Of a stretch of 64,000 bases of DNA, positions 33,812 to 46,565 are shown piece after piece (the stretch's first letter is position 1; each line of letters starts with the position of its first letter). Origin of the DNA: Citrus sinensis (lineage: Eukaryota > Streptophyta > Magnoliopsida > Sapindales > Rutaceae); contig NC_068560.1 in assembly GCF_022201045.2 (NCBI RefSeq), forward strand, positions 24,445,501 to 24,509,500, given 5' to 3'. Under the pieces are notes generated by a model that was not told where the DNA came from, did not search any database, and saw only the letters and a program-made list of their open reading frames with translations. Both the position numbers and the translations under genes were made by a program.

Positions 33812-36800
33812 ATGGCGGGAATCCGTTGGTTCGGGCAAACCCATCAAAGCGTTAATCGCCGTTCGATCTTGGGGAGTATCCAAGGCACAGTGAACGACGG
33901 CAACAAGAAGACCAACAACAAAACTGCAACTCCCCAGTTTCTGAAATTTGCAGTCAGTGGGGTCACTGAGCTTCTAAGGCTATTCTCATCCTTCGATAAA
34001 GGCAGGTAATTTACTTATGAAGCTATCATCTCCGTTCCGTTTGGTTGCCAAGAAAATGCTGGAATACCCACTAGAAAGATAAGGGAAAATATTGCATAAT
34101 TGATAAAATTCATCAGTCTAGTTTGCATATTTAATATTTTTTGTTTCTGTTAGGTGTTTGCAGGTTGGATAGAGTGAGTTATAAACAAAAAGATGAGATT
34201 TTGGTTTCGGGTATTGATGATATAGTAACCATCCTGAGGTCTGATTATGAGAATGCTTATTTTGTCACAGGTAGCTACTATTTGCAATGTTTGATTATCA
34301 TAGTTATTTTGCTAATATTTTTAGCTAATATAATTTTCTTTATTTCCAATGGAAAGGGATTTTCACATCTGAAATTTATGCTGAAGATTGTATCTTTGAA
34401 GATCCTACTATTAGATTTCGAGGTGAGAAGATTTTAGTATGTCCTTGACATAAGAACTGTAGAATTAGATTTAATTTGTTCAGTTATGTTTACGTCTTAT
34501 GTCGTATCTTTGTCATTTAGTTCAAAGATTGTGTTATCCAACATAATGTGCCTAAATTCAACTAATTTTTACGGTCTTTGGTTATCCAGGTACAGAGTTG
34601 TATTCTCGCAACTTGAGACTGCTTGTTCCTTTCTTTGAATATCCATCAATTGGATTACAAAATATCAAGAAGGTAAGGTACTTTCTACAAATTGATATTG
34701 TCTTTCAGTTAATAAATATTAGTTGGATATGCACATAAATTCTGTTGAATGATTGTCCAAAATGATATGCTAAAATGCAATTGTTTTGGATTAACCATGA
34801 TTGGTCAAGTTATGAGGTCAGCACTCAGCACCTTTGCTAATGTCCTACTGAAAACATGGCAGTGGAAACCAGTAGAAAATGCTAGAATTGATGAGACAGA
34901 TTTGGTTTTGTCATTGTTTCTGAGCAACTTTTGAGTGGAAAATTTAATCAAATTTTCGGTAATTTTTCAACAATATAGAGTATCATTACAAGGTTTCTTT
35001 GGGAAGAAGGGGAAGTGGGCCAGAAAAACTTAGCTGTAGTTCAGAACTTTTAACTTGTATGTATGCAGGTGATGCTGGCCTGGGCTTTCCAGCTGACTTT
35101 TTGCTCATGCTGTTGAAAATGACTAGACTTAGTTTTATGGCATGTTGAGCATCCTGCTAGATATCATAGGCAATATTCCTTTGTAAATGATTATTATATA
35201 GGTTTCTTTTGGATCATGTTGGAACTATAGTTGTTTGAAACCTGTATTTTCATGTACATGGTGTGGTATTTAATCATTGATCACATTACTCCCTATTTTG
35301 AGTACAAAGTATTTATGACTTCATAAACAGGGTTTCAACTCAGATAGAAATTTTTTGCTGGCTACATGGAAACTAAGGTACTTCTACTGAGTATACTGTC
35401 TTTTTTTCCTTGCACTTGGCAAAATCGTACACATCTGAAATTTTATATTTGTCCACTGCTTGAAGTGATGATTAAAACTTTTTTCAGTCTTTCTTTTGCT
35501 TCTTATGGTGCAAAATCCAGCGGCCATTTGAAAGGTTGATCAGCATGCATTTGACTCGTGGCAGGACATGAGGCTTCATAAGAAACTTGTGTAACTTTGA
35601 ATGGTGGATAGCCACTGAATACTCACAGCACTCACTTTTGTATTTTATGTGCTTTTTGCATAGGGATAAACCCACTGGAATTTTTTTTTAAAAAAAAAAA
35701 GTGCGAAAGAAATATAACTTTATCAATCATAAAGTGGTGGTGATCATGCTTCAGAACAGTCTCCTTAAACATCTTAGCCAGTAAAACCCAGTGGTGTATT
35801 TAGCATCTGTCCACCATTCAAAATGCCAATGAATTTTCTTGTAAAGCCTTATGTATGCCATCTGTAAATGATGGAAATCAAACTTACAAATGGACAGTGT
35901 TTTTGGATTATAAATATAGGCATTGGCTTTGTAAACTGATTCATGCCAAATAACTTTTATAAAAGCTTGAGCAGTAAAATAAAAGGAGCCCCTTCCCTTT
36001 CTCTATATTTGCTTTGCAGTACCTTCTCATTTACTTGCTGTTTGTATCCTTAAGTTATTATTTATAACATGCTATATAACAGCCAGTAATGTGCACCGAT
36101 TGAGTTGTCAAGAGAAATATATCACTCAACACTCAATTCTTCAATTTAGGTAAACCTAAAGTTCAAATGCCACAAGGATTATCTGTTAATACATATGGTT
36201 ATTTTAAGTTGACTGTTCTATAGGAGATCAATTTTTATTTAATATAATGTGCCTAATCAGATATTATGGAGATGGAGCTACTTGATATGGTTTTGGTTGT
36301 GTGAGAACGTTGCAGTCAATATCAATTAGTATTTAGGTGCTTCACTGTTTTGAGGTGAATCGGGCCTATATTTAAAATTGGAAGAATCACCATTGATTAA
36401 ATTAAAACTCTTAATTTGGCTAGGTGATGCAGGAATATGTAAATCTAAGTCACTAATTAGATAAGAAGGCTAAGAAGCCATTTTCAGATGCATGCCTTCT
36501 TGCTGAAAAAGCTCACATCCAGGCTGCAGTTTGTCTTTCTTGTGTCTTTAATGGTTGGAAGGAGAGAAGGAAGGATGAGGGGGCTACATAATTCTACTGC
36601 CTTAGGGGGCCACATTTTTCTACTGCCTTATCTCCTACGAAGTAAAAACATATATTTATTAACGAGTATGGGATGTTTCTGATACTGCCTCTTCAATTTG
36701 TTAACCAATTGCTAGTTTCTCTGATTTGCAGAACCTACCTAAAACTTCCATGGAAGCCACTCATCTCCATTGATGGAAGCACTGTGTATGAACTAAATGA

Positions 36801-36996
36801 TGAGTTAAAAGTAAGGAAGAATCAATGTTTCTCCACTCTTTTGTATGTTTAAACTAAAGTATTGCATATCACAAGTGCTGCTACTTACAGGTGCTTGTCT
36901 CTATGAATTTAACAGATTACACGGCATGCTGAGAGTTGGAATGTTTCTGCACTTGAAGCAGTTGGCCAGATATTTACCCCTGGTGATCGAAACTAG
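33812..36996 (+). CDS. DUF2358 / NTF2-like (SnoaL-fold) protein, seven exons (218 aa)
   Basis: Exons: 33812-34005, 34164-34270, 34357-34422, 34590-34672, 35331-35377, 36732-36810 and 36916-36996. They join in phase to 657 nt. The protein starts MAGIRWFGQTHQS, with a basic N-terminal 45 residues that could be an organelle transit peptide (inference). The conserved body follows: DIVTILRSDYENAYFVTG, IYAEDCIFEDPTIRFRG, LRLLVPFFEYPSI, NFLLATWKLR, WKPLISIDGSTVYELND and ITRHAESWNVSALEAVGQIF. These are hallmarks of the plant DUF2358 family of NTF2-like proteins; the molecular role is unknown. An in-frame ATG at 33614 would add 66 AT-biased residues and is less likely. Intron 5 is long (1354 bp). Part of exon 2 is duplicated at 29844-29886. 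Confidence 0.92.
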
Positions 36997-38445
36997 CAAG
37001 TCTCCTAAAATATGATGCCGCCCAAATTCATGCATGGCTAATATCGTTCCCATTGTTAATTGGGACTGCCAGGATAAAACTGATATGGTAAAATATGTAA
37101 ATCTTCTTACTCGTTGCTTTTAATCTACAGGTCAGAGGGCCACCAAACCATCATTCTGTATGCAGAAAACTAACCTAATACATTCCAACTGTAAGCCAAC
37201 AGGATGCTCATTTACTGGAATAAAATGCTCCCTGGGGAATTAGATTCTTGTAAAAGAGATATCTGTCATGAGCTTGCTGTGTTCATTGCTTAGAAGTATG
37301 ATCATCCTTTTCGGACAGAGTCATGAACCAGCTAACTTTATGGTCAACTAAGCATTTCATAGCTGCTTTTAGGTTTAATGACTTCCCGCATCAAACTTAA
37401 AAGATTTCTCTAAAGATTGCTTTAGGTGATCAATTTTGAAATACATAGTGATGGCTTACTTTTTACATTAAAATAGTGGAACCCCAGATCAAATAATACT
37501 TAAAACTGCTAAACCCATACTATGTTCTTATTAAAGCGCAGATGCCTCTCAGTGTAATGATGATATGGGATTACGGGGCACATTGCCATTAAATAGAAAT
37601 AAGAATGTTTTTGCTTTGTAAAGTGGCAATGAGAGCTCCTCGTGTTATGGCGCAGAAAGTCTACAACTTTTGCTAGAAAAGCAAAGTAATATTTTGGTCT
37701 AGTGTTTTTTCAATACTTGTTTATATCATTTGATTGTTTATTTGAGAAATGAGAATCCGATGTGCTGGTAGGTAGTGGCAGTATTTGTTGAGCATGCGCG
37801 CAATTGATTGTGTAGTTTATTGCTTTTAAATTGTGTGGCATTGTGGGCCCAATCAATAGGCGTTTGAACTTTTCTTGGCTTCTTAACATTTCCTTCTCAG
37901 GGGTTTTTTGTGTGGAAAAATTTTTCCCTTTTTGATGAACTTCTAGACTTTGTACCTATTGTTCGTGTAAGATGCTGAATTGTTTGACAAGTAAAGGGAC
38001 AAATGGGTTGTTTTAAATAGACTGGATTGAATTTTGAACTGTCCTTACAAAATCTAGCCGTCTAGATTTGTTCTTGTTTCATGACTTTTGATTATAAAAT
38101 TATTTAGCTCATAATTTTAATATTCATTTTAAATCTCAAATTTCAAAGGGTCTAACGCTTCAGTTTTAAGTGCCCCATAACACTTAATTTCTTCAACAAC
38201 TCCTTAATTTGAATTTGGGAGAGACTGCACTTTTACCTTCCTTCAATAATTTTATCCATTGCCCAAATGCACATTTACAAGCATCAATCTCTGGAAATTT
38301 AATAAAAATACATCATAATCACAAAATTTAAAGAATCGTCTTGGAGATCAGACAATATATTATATATCACCCAAAAAAAAATTTGATCAGGAATCACAAA
38401 AAGAAAGCACATTTTTCATCCAAAATGAACTTCTAGTAATTGATT
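36997..38445. other. Convergent 3' regions between DUF2358 and DUF868 genes
   Basis: 3' flank of the DUF2358 gene, then AT-rich sequence and the 3' flank of the minus-strand DUF868 gene. A donor-like site near 37100 and continuing moderate GC hint at a spliced 3' UTR, but nothing more can be supported. Confidence 0.4.
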
Positions 38446-39483
38446 TCAATCCTTCCTCCATGCATACAACAACAAAGAGAACCCCCCATTGCTCCCACAA
38501 GACCTAGTAGATGAAGAACATGAGCTTCTCCCACCATCACTGCTCTCCTCCGCCCACTGCAACACACTAGAGCACGACGGCGACGGTGACAGTGAAGTGG
38601 ACGGCGCCGATGCTGACCCCAAGGAGGACAAGTTCTTCTTCATCAGCCTCTTTTCAGGACCAACCATCTCAGGCCAAACCCCACCTTCACCAACTTGAAA
38701 AATAAACACTCCATGCCCATTACCAGTACCAGCAGCAGCAGCAGAGCCATTGTTGTTGATCCAGTTGAAAACGTCCCAGAAGAATTCTACTTCAATGCCA
38801 TCAACATAGATTCTTTCATGGCCTCTGAACTTCCATGCGAGCCGTTTGATAACGAGGCTTGTTTCACCATCAACTTTAACTTTGAGCACACCGCCATCAC
38901 TACACTCAATGACAATTTCATGCTTGGATCCCAAGAAATGTGCCCTAGACATGTAACTCTTGCTTCCAAACACATGCTCTCTCCTTGACAACAGAGCATG
39001 CTCTGCTACTTGGCGACTCATGATCAATCCGGACCGTTTTACAAACTCTTCTTGAAGATCGCCTAGGAAGAACTCTAGCCTTGCATTGCAAGAAATGGCA
39101 ATGTAAAAGCCAGAGTCAGGCTCAGCTGAGTTTTGGGTGAATTGAGCCCTAGTGAAGTCCCAATGGAGCTTGATTCTTTGGTAATGTTGTTGGGTTAAGT
39201 AGATGGATTTGGAGCCGGAGCCAGGCCGGCTCCGAAAGAATGATGAGAAGGTTGAAGGGTGGAGGGAGATGGTGAGGGAGAAAATGTCAGCTGCATAGAT
39301 GGTTAACGAATGAGAGAAGAGATTTTTAGACCAAGTGAGTGTGAGGTAAGTTGGTGACTTGCATATTTGAGTTTGGTAAATGCATGTAATGAGATTTTGA
39401 GGCACCTGATGATGATGATGAGAGCTGCCGCTTGATGAAACTGTGCTGGGATGGCTAAAGCATGCCGGAATCATAGTGTTCAA
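38446..39483 (-). CDS. DUF868 family protein (345 aa)
   Basis: Intact, intronless second DUF868 gene. Family blocks seen: PQNLITCIYQTQI near residue 28, LTLTWSKNLFSHSLTIYAAD near 47-66, IKLHWDFTRAQF near 105-116, RREHVFGSKSYMSRAHF near 165-181, VKVDGETSLVIKRLAWKFRG near 200-219, VEFFWDVFNWI and the C-terminal GFSLLLYAWRKD. Compared with the 299-aa member at 10948-11847 it has an N-terminal His/Ser stretch and a long Ser-rich insert (about residues 285-330) before the final block. The two share domain order but are clearly old paralogues. I used the ATG giving MNTMIPACFSHP; Met4 is an equally possible start. Function unknown. Confidence 0.93.
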   Translation of the reverse strand: MNTMIPACFSHPSTVSSSGSSHHHHQVPQNLITCIYQTQICKSPTYLTLTWSKNLFSHSLTIYAADIFSLTISLHPSTFSSFFRSRPGSGSKSIYLTQQHYQRIKLHWDFTRAQFTQNSAEPDSGFYIAISCNARLEFFLGDLQEEFVKRSGLIMSRQVAEHALLSRREHVFGSKSYMSRAHFLGSKHEIVIECSDGGVLKVKVDGETSLVIKRLAWKFRGHERIYVDGIEVEFFWDVFNWINNNGSAAAAGTGNGHGVFIFQVGEGGVWPEMVGPEKRLMKKNLSSLGSASAPSTSLSPSPSCSSVLQWAEESSDGGRSSCSSSTRSCGSNGGFSLLLYAWRKD

Positions 39484-41267
39484 ATCTCAGTCTTCAATCT
39501 TTTGTGTGTGTGGGCGTGTGGGTGCATTCAAAAGCATTTAGTAGGAGAATTTGCATGCGGGTTTGCTTACAGGGTTTGTGTGTGTTGATGAGATGGAAAA
39601 TGAATGTGGATTTTGGAGGCATTTGAGGTTGGTTTTTGTATTGATTGTTTTGATGGGTAGTTTTTTCAATTTTCTTTTAAAGAGATGATTTTCTAATATA
39701 ATCTGTAGGGGAAGAGGCAATGAGGTGGGTGCTTTGAATCTTGAATGATGAGGACACAAGGGGTTGATTCATCATCACAATCATCAGCAGCAGTTGCAGT
39801 CTGCTCTTTTGGCACAAAGCCTTAAAGTTCAATATTCATGTTTTCTCCCCTTGATTTGCGCCTCTGACATGGCTTTTTTCAATGAAAAAAAATAATATGC
39901 GCTAAGCTTAGCTAGCTGTGTTGCACTTGGGATGAGACTGCTTGTGTGTGTGAGTCACAAGTTTAGAGCCACGACTCTCTCATCTTCCATTTTATATTAC
40001 TTTAAAAAGGATCTAACCCCCTTTTTTTCAATAATCACTTTGCCATCTCATCAAAAGGGATTGGAGAAATGGGAGATGGGGCCTTGGAAAAAGAAGAGAC
40101 TCAACCACTTTATTTTGTAGGGTTCTTTTTATTTTTCTTTTTCTTTTTTGCTTCACTTGGGCCATCAATTAGGTTTTAGATTTATGAACTTTTTGAGTAG
40201 TTTTCATTTCTAGTTGGATTAGCATTGGATGTGACTCTCAAAGGACTATCCAAATAATCATTTAGATAACAATCAACCTCAATAGTCTTGATACGAGTGG
40301 GGTTCGAATTATAAACGTATTATCTCATCATTCACATTAATCTTCATTCATACTTCTGTTCAATAATAATCTTTAATATGAACGAGATTCAAATTCTTGA
40401 TTTATTGTATCGTCATTGAAAAAAAAATATATATTTGTAATTAACTAGCACCCACATTAGCTTTCTTTTATTTGTTTATATAGGTAACAAGTGCAACGAA
40501 GTCTTCATTCAAATTAAATTAAAATTGAATTTCCTCTTTTAGTCTTTTGGTCCTTTATTTATTATTTTCTGAAGTCCGAAGTCACAAGTAAACATTGAAA
40601 TTAACTGCAGCATTGCCCTCCAGATACTTTTGGACTTTTTTAATGAATTAATTTTATTTCCAACTTGTCTAACAAGTAACAATCCTTTGGCTAGACTCTG
40701 CACGATTTTACTTACGACATGCCAATTTGGCTCAAAGCATATGAATGATTCGTCGGTTATTTTTAATTCAAATAAAGTAGGACCTACACAAGTATGGATC
40801 ATTTTCGGGCTTAGAATACTGCTCATGCCGTGTGCCTTCAGCAAATTCTGAACTCTGAACAGTCAAACTTGCCTAAGAGACAGTATATGAATGCAACGCA
40901 TGCTCAAAGCTAAAGAATTTCTTTCTTATTTCCAATTAGTTTTCTCTTTTTCATTGAAGTTCTTAATGACTTTAAAGACTCTTTCTGATTTTCAAGGCTC
41001 AAAACTCTTGTTGAGAACCAAACGATTAAAAACTTTTTCTTTTTCTTTTTTTCTGGGTTGGAAGTTTTGCTTGTAATAGTCCTATTAATTATGGATTTAT
41101 TTGAAGAAAATGTATTCGTAAAAGTTATATTAGGTAGTCAATTTAGAATTGCAAGGACTGATAAATAAGTTATTTATGATGTGTGGATGAAATAAGTTGT
41201 TAAATTAAAAAATTATTTGACTTTTGATAAATTGTGTTGTTGTGATTGTTGTAGGTTTCATAATATT
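39484..41267. other. Promoter side of the DUF868 gene and AT-rich flank
   Basis: The first few hundred bases are the minus-strand leader and promoter of DUF868. The rest is AT-rich up to the retrotransposon target site. Short frames overlapping on both strands around 40540-40850 have no family resemblance. Confidence 0.45.
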
Positions 41268-41272
41268 GTACA

Positions 41273-41744
41273 TGTTAGATTAATTTTATATTAATCTAAT
41301 ATATTTGGGGCCACACATGAAATAAATAAAATGTGTGTGCTATTATTTAATAAGCCAAGAATTAAGTGATCTAATTGAAGTTCATTAAATGGTTAAGGGT
41401 ATAATTATTGTGGATTAAATGCATAGATACCAGAATTTAATCATCACTTTAATGAGGGGTTGAAGTGATTATTATCATAAATACGTGACTGTTGGGTTTT
41501 CTAAAAAAAAACTAATAGTCACGATATTTATATAAAAAGGGGTTATGGTCCCCAATCTCTCGAATAATCTTTTGTAATTCTCTAATCCTCTCAAAGAGAA
41601 TTCTAAACTCAAGAAAAAGAGAAGATTGGAAGTCTATCTCCTACACTCAAGAACCACTACGAATCACCATGGATTCAAGTACGCTTCCGCTTTCGTATTT
41701 CTCAGTAATTTAATATGGATGTTATGAAGATTAAGAGGACGACA
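41273..41744 (+). repeat. 5' LTR
   Basis: Starts TGTTAG and ends GACGACA. It contains a TATATAAAAAGGGG promoter motif near 41530. Same length as the 3' LTR with seven substitutions and no indel. Confidence 0.97.
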
Positions 41745-41746
41745 AG

Positions 41747-41760
41747 TGGTATCAGAGCCA
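41747..41760 (+). other. Primer-binding site (initiator tRNA-Met)
   Basis: TGGTATCAGAGCCA, two bases after the 5' LTR, complementary to the 3' end of plant initiator methionine tRNA, the usual primer for Copia elements. Confidence 0.95.
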
Positions 41761-42378
41761 CATCCATGATTAGATTATTGAGTTATTAATATCATTTTGC
41801 TTGGAATTTTGTAATTGTTGTGGTTAGACCACGTTTCGGTTTCGGTTTTATCAATTACTTCGGTTATTGTTTTATAATCTTTAAATTAAAATGATTTATA
41901 ACATAAGTTTATTATTGGTCTAACATTGATGATATGCTAATTAAAACAAGAAGTTACCAAAGTGATATCTCTTGTGTAGAGTAGTTTATTTGAAGTGTTA
42001 GATGTTTGTGTTTGTGTAATTCCTACGGATGTTAATCGACCCAAAGGAAGGTTAATATTTGGCCTAATTACACACACACTTGTGATGGTAAATTTGTGAC
42101 GATTATTAAGATAACTTAATGTGAGTAATTTACTAATCCAAAGATTGGTTCATTACTTGACATAATTTATTGTCAAAATTTGATCATTGCAACAAGAGTA
42201 CCATTTACAATTAGTATTATAGTCCAAAGACTTGTTACTAATGTTGTGCTAGGTATCTTAAAATGTTATAATTTGTTTTTTTTTTAATTTTTAAAGATTA
42301 TTACTTGAGTTATTTAATGTGAGCATTATTTTTTTTCTCTATTCAGCTTTTCTGTCTGCTACTTCTATATCTGCAAAC

Positions 42379-45300
42379 ATGAATAGTGTCCCGGTTCTAA
42401 ATGAAACTAATTTTAAGGACTGGAAAGAGAATATGATGATTCTCTTAGGCTGCATGGATCTAGACTTATCATTCAGACACCCTAAGCCGGACGAACTCAC
42501 TGATGATAGTACATCTGAGGATGTGTTATACTATGAGAAGTGAGATCGATCTAACAGGATGAGTCTTATGATCATGAAGCGCGGTATTCCAGAAGTATTT
42601 AGGAGTGCTATAACTGATGAGGTTACAAGTGCTAGTGAGTTTCTTACCGAAATTCAGAAACGTTTTACAAAAAACGATAAGGCTGAAACAAGTACGCATT
42701 TAGCAAGCTTGATTTCAATGAAGTATAAAGGCAAGGGAAACGTTCGGGAGTACATCATGGAGATGTCTCATCTTGCTTCTAAGCTTAAGGCATTAGGGCT
42801 CGACCTATCTGATGATTTGGTTGTGCATTTGGTCCTTATCTCTCTCCCAACACATTTTAATCAGTTCAAAGTCAGTTACAATTGTCAGAAAGAAAAATGG
42901 AATCTCAATGAACTGATTTCCTTTTGTGTACAAGAAGAAGAGAGACTGAAGCAAGAAAAATCCGAATATGCACATATGGTAAGCACTTCTAAAGATAAGG
43001 GCAAAAGAACGAAAAAAGGTGAAGCTGCTGCTTGTAAGGGTCCAGAGCCAAAGAAACCAAAGGCCGAGCATGGTTGTTTCTTCTGCGGCAAGCCTGGACA
43101 TATGAAGAAGGAGTGTAAAAAATATCACGCATGGCGCGTAAAGAAAGGTACATTTCTTACTTTGGTTTGTTCTGAAACTAATTTAGCTTCAGTCCCAAGA
43201 AACACATGGTGGATAGATTCGGGTGCTACTACTCACATTTGTGTTTCATTGCAGGGTTGCCTGAGCTACCGGCCGCCAAGTGATGCTGAAAGATGCATTT
43301 ATGTAGGAGATGGCAAGACGGTAGAAGTTTAAGCAATTGGGCATTTTAGATTACTTATGAAAACTGGTTGTTATTTGGATTTGTTAGATACTTTTGTTGT
43401 TCCGTCTTTTAGACGGAATTTGATTTCAGTTTCTGTTTTGGACAAATCTGGTTATTCCTGTTCATTTGTAAACAGACAATTTAGTTTATCTCTCAATTCT
43501 AATGTTATTGGAACCGGTTTACTTAATGCTTATAACAATCTATATTTGCTAGACACTGTTTCACGTTATAATGAAAACCTGCATTTTAGTTCCAGAGGTA
43601 TAAAGCGTAAATTAGAAAAAGAAAATTCAGCCTCATTATGGCACAAACGCTTAGGTCACATCTCTAAAGCTCGACTTGAGCGATTAGTGTCTGATGAGAT
43701 TTTAAGATCTATTGATTTTACAGACCTTGATGTTTGTATTGAGTGTATCAAGGGAAAACAAACAAAAAGTAAGAAATTAGGAGCCTACAGAACATCAGCC
43801 GTCTTAGAATTAATTCATACAGATATCTGTGGACCATTCCCTACAGCTACTTGGAATGGTCAACAATATTTCATTACCTTCATAGACGACTATTCGAGAT
43901 ATGGCTATATATTCATGATTCATGAAAAATCACAGTCTTTGGATGTGTTCAAAACGTTTAAAGCCGAAGTTGAGTTACAACTCAACAAAAGGATTAAAAA
44001 TGTCAGGTCTGACCGTGGTGGTGAATACTACGGTAGATATGATGGTTCAGGAGAACAACGTCTAGGACCGTTTGCTAAATACTTAGCGGAACGTGGAATT
44101 GTCCCTCAATATACTATGCCAGGATCGCCTAACATGAATGGTGTATCTGAGAGACGAAACCGCACTCTTAAGGATATGGTAAGAAGTATGATCAGTCATT
44201 CTACTTTACCAGAATCACTCTGGGGTGAAGCACTAAAAACAGTAGCTTATATCCTAAATCGAGTGCCAACTAAAGCGGCTGCTAAAACACCTTATGAGCT
44301 TTGGACGGGTCGCAAGCCTAGTCTAAACCATTTACATATTTGGAGCTGTCTAGCTGAGGCGAGGCCTTATAGACCTCATGAAAGGACATTGGATTCCAAA
44401 ACTGTAAGCAGCTACTTTGTTGGCTATGCAGAACGATCCAGGGGTTTTAAGTTTTATGATCCCAGTACAAGGTCAATTTTTGAGACGGGAACTGCTACAT
44501 TCTTTGAGGATGTTGAGTTTGGGGGGAGAAATCCAGTAAGAAACATTGTCTTTGAAGATGAAGAGGGATCCACTGTTGCTTGTGACAATGTACAAGTTTT
44601 AATACCTGTCATTGATCATGAAGTAAATTCATATCCTCAACCATCTGACAATGTTGATCAACCTCAGCATCAACATGAAATGATTGTTCCTGAGGAACAA
44701 ACATTGTCTTTGAAGATGAAGAGGGATCCACTGTTGATTTTGACAATGTACAAGTTTTAATACCTGTCATTGATCATGAAGTAAATTCAGATCCTCAACC
44801 ATCTGACAATATTGATCAACCCCAGCATCAGCATGAAATGATTGTTCCTGAGGAACAAACTCAACAACCTCAAGAGCCTGTGCAATTAAGACGATCCACA
44901 AGAGAAAGGAGAAATGCTATTCCGGATGATTATATAGTATTTCTTCAGGAACATGAGGATGAAACTGGAGTGATGGAATATGACCCAATTAACTTTCATC
45001 AAGCCATGCAAAGCTCCAATTCTCATAAATGGATCGAAGTCATGAATGAAGAGTACAAGTCAATGCAAGACAATAAAGTTTGGGAACTCATCTCATTACC
45101 TTCCGGTGCGAAGCCCATTGGTTGTAAATGGATATTTAAAACCAAAAGGGATTCAAAAGGTAATGTGGAAAGATATAAAGCACGTCTGGTAGCTAAAGGC
45201 TTTACTCAAAAGGAAGGAATTGACTATAAAGAGACTTTCTCTCCGGTTTCTACGAAAGACTCTTTTAGGACAATTATGTCACTTGTTGCACATTTTGATC

Positions 45301-46565
45301 TTGAGTTACATCAGATGGATGTTAAGACTGCTTTCCTTAATGGTGACATTGAGGAAACAATTTATATGGTACAACCAGAAAACTTTGTGTTGGGAGACCC
45401 AAAGAAAATGGTTTGTAAGCTAACCAAATCCATCTATGAGCTCAAACAAGCTTCTCATCAATGGTACTTTAAGTTTCATCAAATAATTATCTCATATGGT
45501 TTTGAGGCAAATGTTATTGATGAATGTGTGTATCACAAGTTCAGTGGGAGTAAACATATATTCCTGGTTTTGTATGTTGATGACATATTGCTTGCCACAA
45601 ATGATATAGGCATACTACACGACACCAAGAGTTTTCTATCAAAACATTTTGAAATGAAAGATCTTGGTGATGCCTCCTTTGTTTTAGGAATCGAGATACA
45701 TCGGGATCGTTCTCGGGGTATTCTGGGATTGTCACAAAGGAACTATATCGATAAAGTTTTAAAGAAGTTTGGCATGCAAAACAGTAAACCAGGTGACACC
45801 CCTATCGCCAAAGGAGATAAATTCAGCCTTAGTCAATGCCCTAAGACCAATCTTGAAATCCAGGAAATGGAGAAGATTCCTTATTCTTCAGCTATAGGGA
45901 GTCTTATGTATGCTCAAGTATGTACGCGTCCAGATATTGCGTTCATGGTTGGCATGTTGGGCAAATATTTGAGCAATCCCGGGATGGATCATTGGAAAGC
46001 AGCCAAACGGGTTATGAGGTACTTACAGAGAACAAAAGAGTACATGCACACATATAGGAGGTCGGATCAGTTAGAGATCATTGGGTATTCCGACTCTGAT
46101 TTTGCTGGATGCCAAGATAGCCGAAGATCCACATCAGGCTATATTTACATGTTAGCTGGTGGAGCAATTTCTTGGAGATCTGCCAAGCAGACACTTGTAG
46201 CTTCATCGACTATGGCAGCAGAGTTTATAGCATGTTATGAGGCGTCTAATCAAGGCATATAGTTGCGTAATTTTGTCACTGGGCTGCGCATTCTAGAGGG
46301 TGTAGAAAAACCGCTCAAGATATTTTGTGACAATAAGTCATCAGTTTTATATTCCAACAACAACAGTAGCTCTACAAAGTCAAAACACATTGACATCAAG
46401 TTCCTTGTTGTGAAGGAAAGAGTACAGAGTGGACAAATATCTATAGAGCACATTGGGACAAACTCCATGATAGCGGATCCGCTCACTAAAGGATTACCAC
46501 CTAAAGTCTTTCATGAGCACACTGCTCGTATGGGTGTGATTTTACTTGAAGATATTCAGATTTAA
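42379..46565 (+). pseudogene. Copia gag-pol region, broken by three stops and a frameshift
   Basis: Gag runs from Met at 42379 and includes a CCHC zinc knuckle (CFFCGKPGHMKKEC, near 43075). Protease has WWIDSGATTH near 43207. Integrase has an HHCC-type start (HKRLGHIS), [18 protein letters not shown] and the Glu in [10 protein letters not shown]. Reverse transcriptase has MDVKTAFLNGDIEETIYM and the catalytic YVDDILLA near 45570. RNase H has SDSDFAGCQDSRRSTSGYIY. Breaks: TGA at 42541-42543, TAA at 43330-43332 and TAG at 46260-46262, all in-frame. A 158-bp tandem duplication (44543-44700 / 44701-44858) between integrase and reverse transcriptase shifts the frame by two. Each stop could derive from a sense codon by a C-to-T or G-to-A transition (inference). 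Such a copy could move only with proteins from a relative. Confidence 0.95.
44543..44858. repeat. 158-bp tandem duplication inside the retrotransposon
   Basis: Units 44543-44700 and 44701-44858 differ at about six positions. The length is not a multiple of three, so the duplication itself causes the frameshift between integrase and reverse transcriptase. Confidence 0.95.

Larger units (their letters stand above)
29890..34206. repeat. Tandem segmental duplication, copy B
   Basis: Direct tandem copy of 25689-29886. It contains the second DRT102 gene and the intact 5' part of the DUF2358 gene. Relative to A it has its own insertion (30027-30722). The junction (GATTTTGGTT joined to AAATAATTAAGC) shows only a few bases of shared sequence (GGTT) at the two breakpoints. 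Confidence 0.93.

Noticed and set aside
40539-40851. Overlapping open frames on both strands, up to 101 codons
   Set aside because: Neither has family resemblance or a plausible promoter; chance frames.
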